A DNA stretch of 64,000 nucleotides from JACKIP01 sp963710165 (GTDB taxonomy: Bacteria > Pseudomonadota > Alphaproteobacteria > Micavibrionales > Micavibrionaceae), in NCBI GenBank assembly GCA_963710165.1, contig CAVPYZ010000004.1, positions 186,001 through 250,000 of the forward strand, written 5' to 3'. The translations under genes and the position numbers were made by a program. Shown here piece after piece: positions 63,885 to 64,000 of this stretch; the first letter of the stretch is position 1; every line of letters starts with the position of its first letter. The notes under the pieces were generated by a model. It saw only the letters and a list, made by a program, of their open reading frames with translations, had not been told where the DNA came from and searched no databases.

Positions 63885-64000
63885 TTAAGAGATTCGTCTC
63901 AAGTATATAATATAGGTTCCCAATAAAATAAGTGCTACGGCTTGGTGAAGCGCGGCCAAAGGTAAGGCAACCATGGATAGCAGCGTTGCAATCCCCAATC
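63885..64000 (-). CDS. ctaA: Haem A synthase CtaA/Cox15, C-terminal fragment
   Basis: The minus strand holds 38 codons up to the window edge, ending LGTYIIYLRRIS. The preceding LGIATLLSMVALPLAALHQA matches the last membrane helices of CtaA/COX15, where the final His is a haem ligand. CtaA makes haem A for cytochrome oxidase, which fits the cox genes at 48 kb. Only the end is visible. Confidence 0.7.
   Translation of the reverse strand, partial: LGIATLLSMVALPLAALHQAVALILLGTYIIYLRRIS

Noticed and set aside
1..64000. CRISPR arrays, insertion sequences or rRNA genes.
   Set aside because: No regularly spaced repeats, transposase genes or rRNA signatures were seen. The only tRNA I found is tRNA-Val.

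Overview
The window looks like chromosome of a fairly AT-rich alphaproteobacterium. The evidence is its set of cell-cycle regulators: DivK, PleD, CpdR and GcrA, with a cluster of GANTC (CcrM-type) sites upstream of gcrA. A DUF1849/EipB envelope protein, an RNase E with an acidic insertion in its S1 domain, and the order divK-pleD-rpmG-RNase R also fit. A deep-branching group such as the Micavibrio relatives is possible, but I cannot prove that from this sequence.

Layout. 1-14 kb holds the start of rho, an intergenic region with a candidate structured RNA, eipB, divK-pleD, rpmG, two tandem RNase R-family genes (one with an in-frame stop), a cytosolic metallopeptidase, rluD coupled to a secreted protein, a glycosyltransferase, cpdR and an exported protein. 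tRNA-Val(GAC) lies at 14.6 kb. It is the integration site of an island of about 11.9 kb (14649-26566), bounded by att repeats and carrying a P4-type integrase, an AlpA-like regulator, a DUF736 protein and a replication-initiator-like protein. The island cargo is a tightly overlapping operon: an MmeI-like DNA methyltransferase, a membrane-anchored unknown protein, a DUF91 nuclease/EVE-like protein, an SF2 helicase and a GIY-YIG nuclease. I read this cargo as a restriction-like defence system, and it is the strongest candidate for something not yet named.

26.5-38.5 kb carries surface polysaccharide genes (an O-antigen polymerase/ligase-like protein and an acyltransferase), rnd, a YafK-type L,D-transpeptidase, kdsD-lptC-lptA-lptB (Kdo synthesis and LPS export), rpoN, epmB, holC and a frameshifted rsmB. 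38.5-47.9 kb carries mlaF, a tail-anchored pseudokinase with a membrane partner, three Tad-type minor pilin genes (tadG frameshifted), a BON lipoprotein, yraN, rsmI and an LpoA-like lipoprotein. 47.9-64 kb carries coxB-coxA, era, gcrA, an exo/endonuclease-phosphatase protein, a REC plus degenerate GGDEF protein, hpf, an SCP2 protein, a DUF2062 protein, acpS, amiC, rne with a long structured leader, an aminotransferase, a probable small-RNA locus, a secreted protein and the end of ctaA.

Four otherwise well-conserved genes are each interrupted by one small lesion: the RNase R paralogue by a TAA codon, and rsmB, tadG and the DUF91-EVE gene by single-base indels. This is either real gene decay or residual sequence error, and resequencing would decide.
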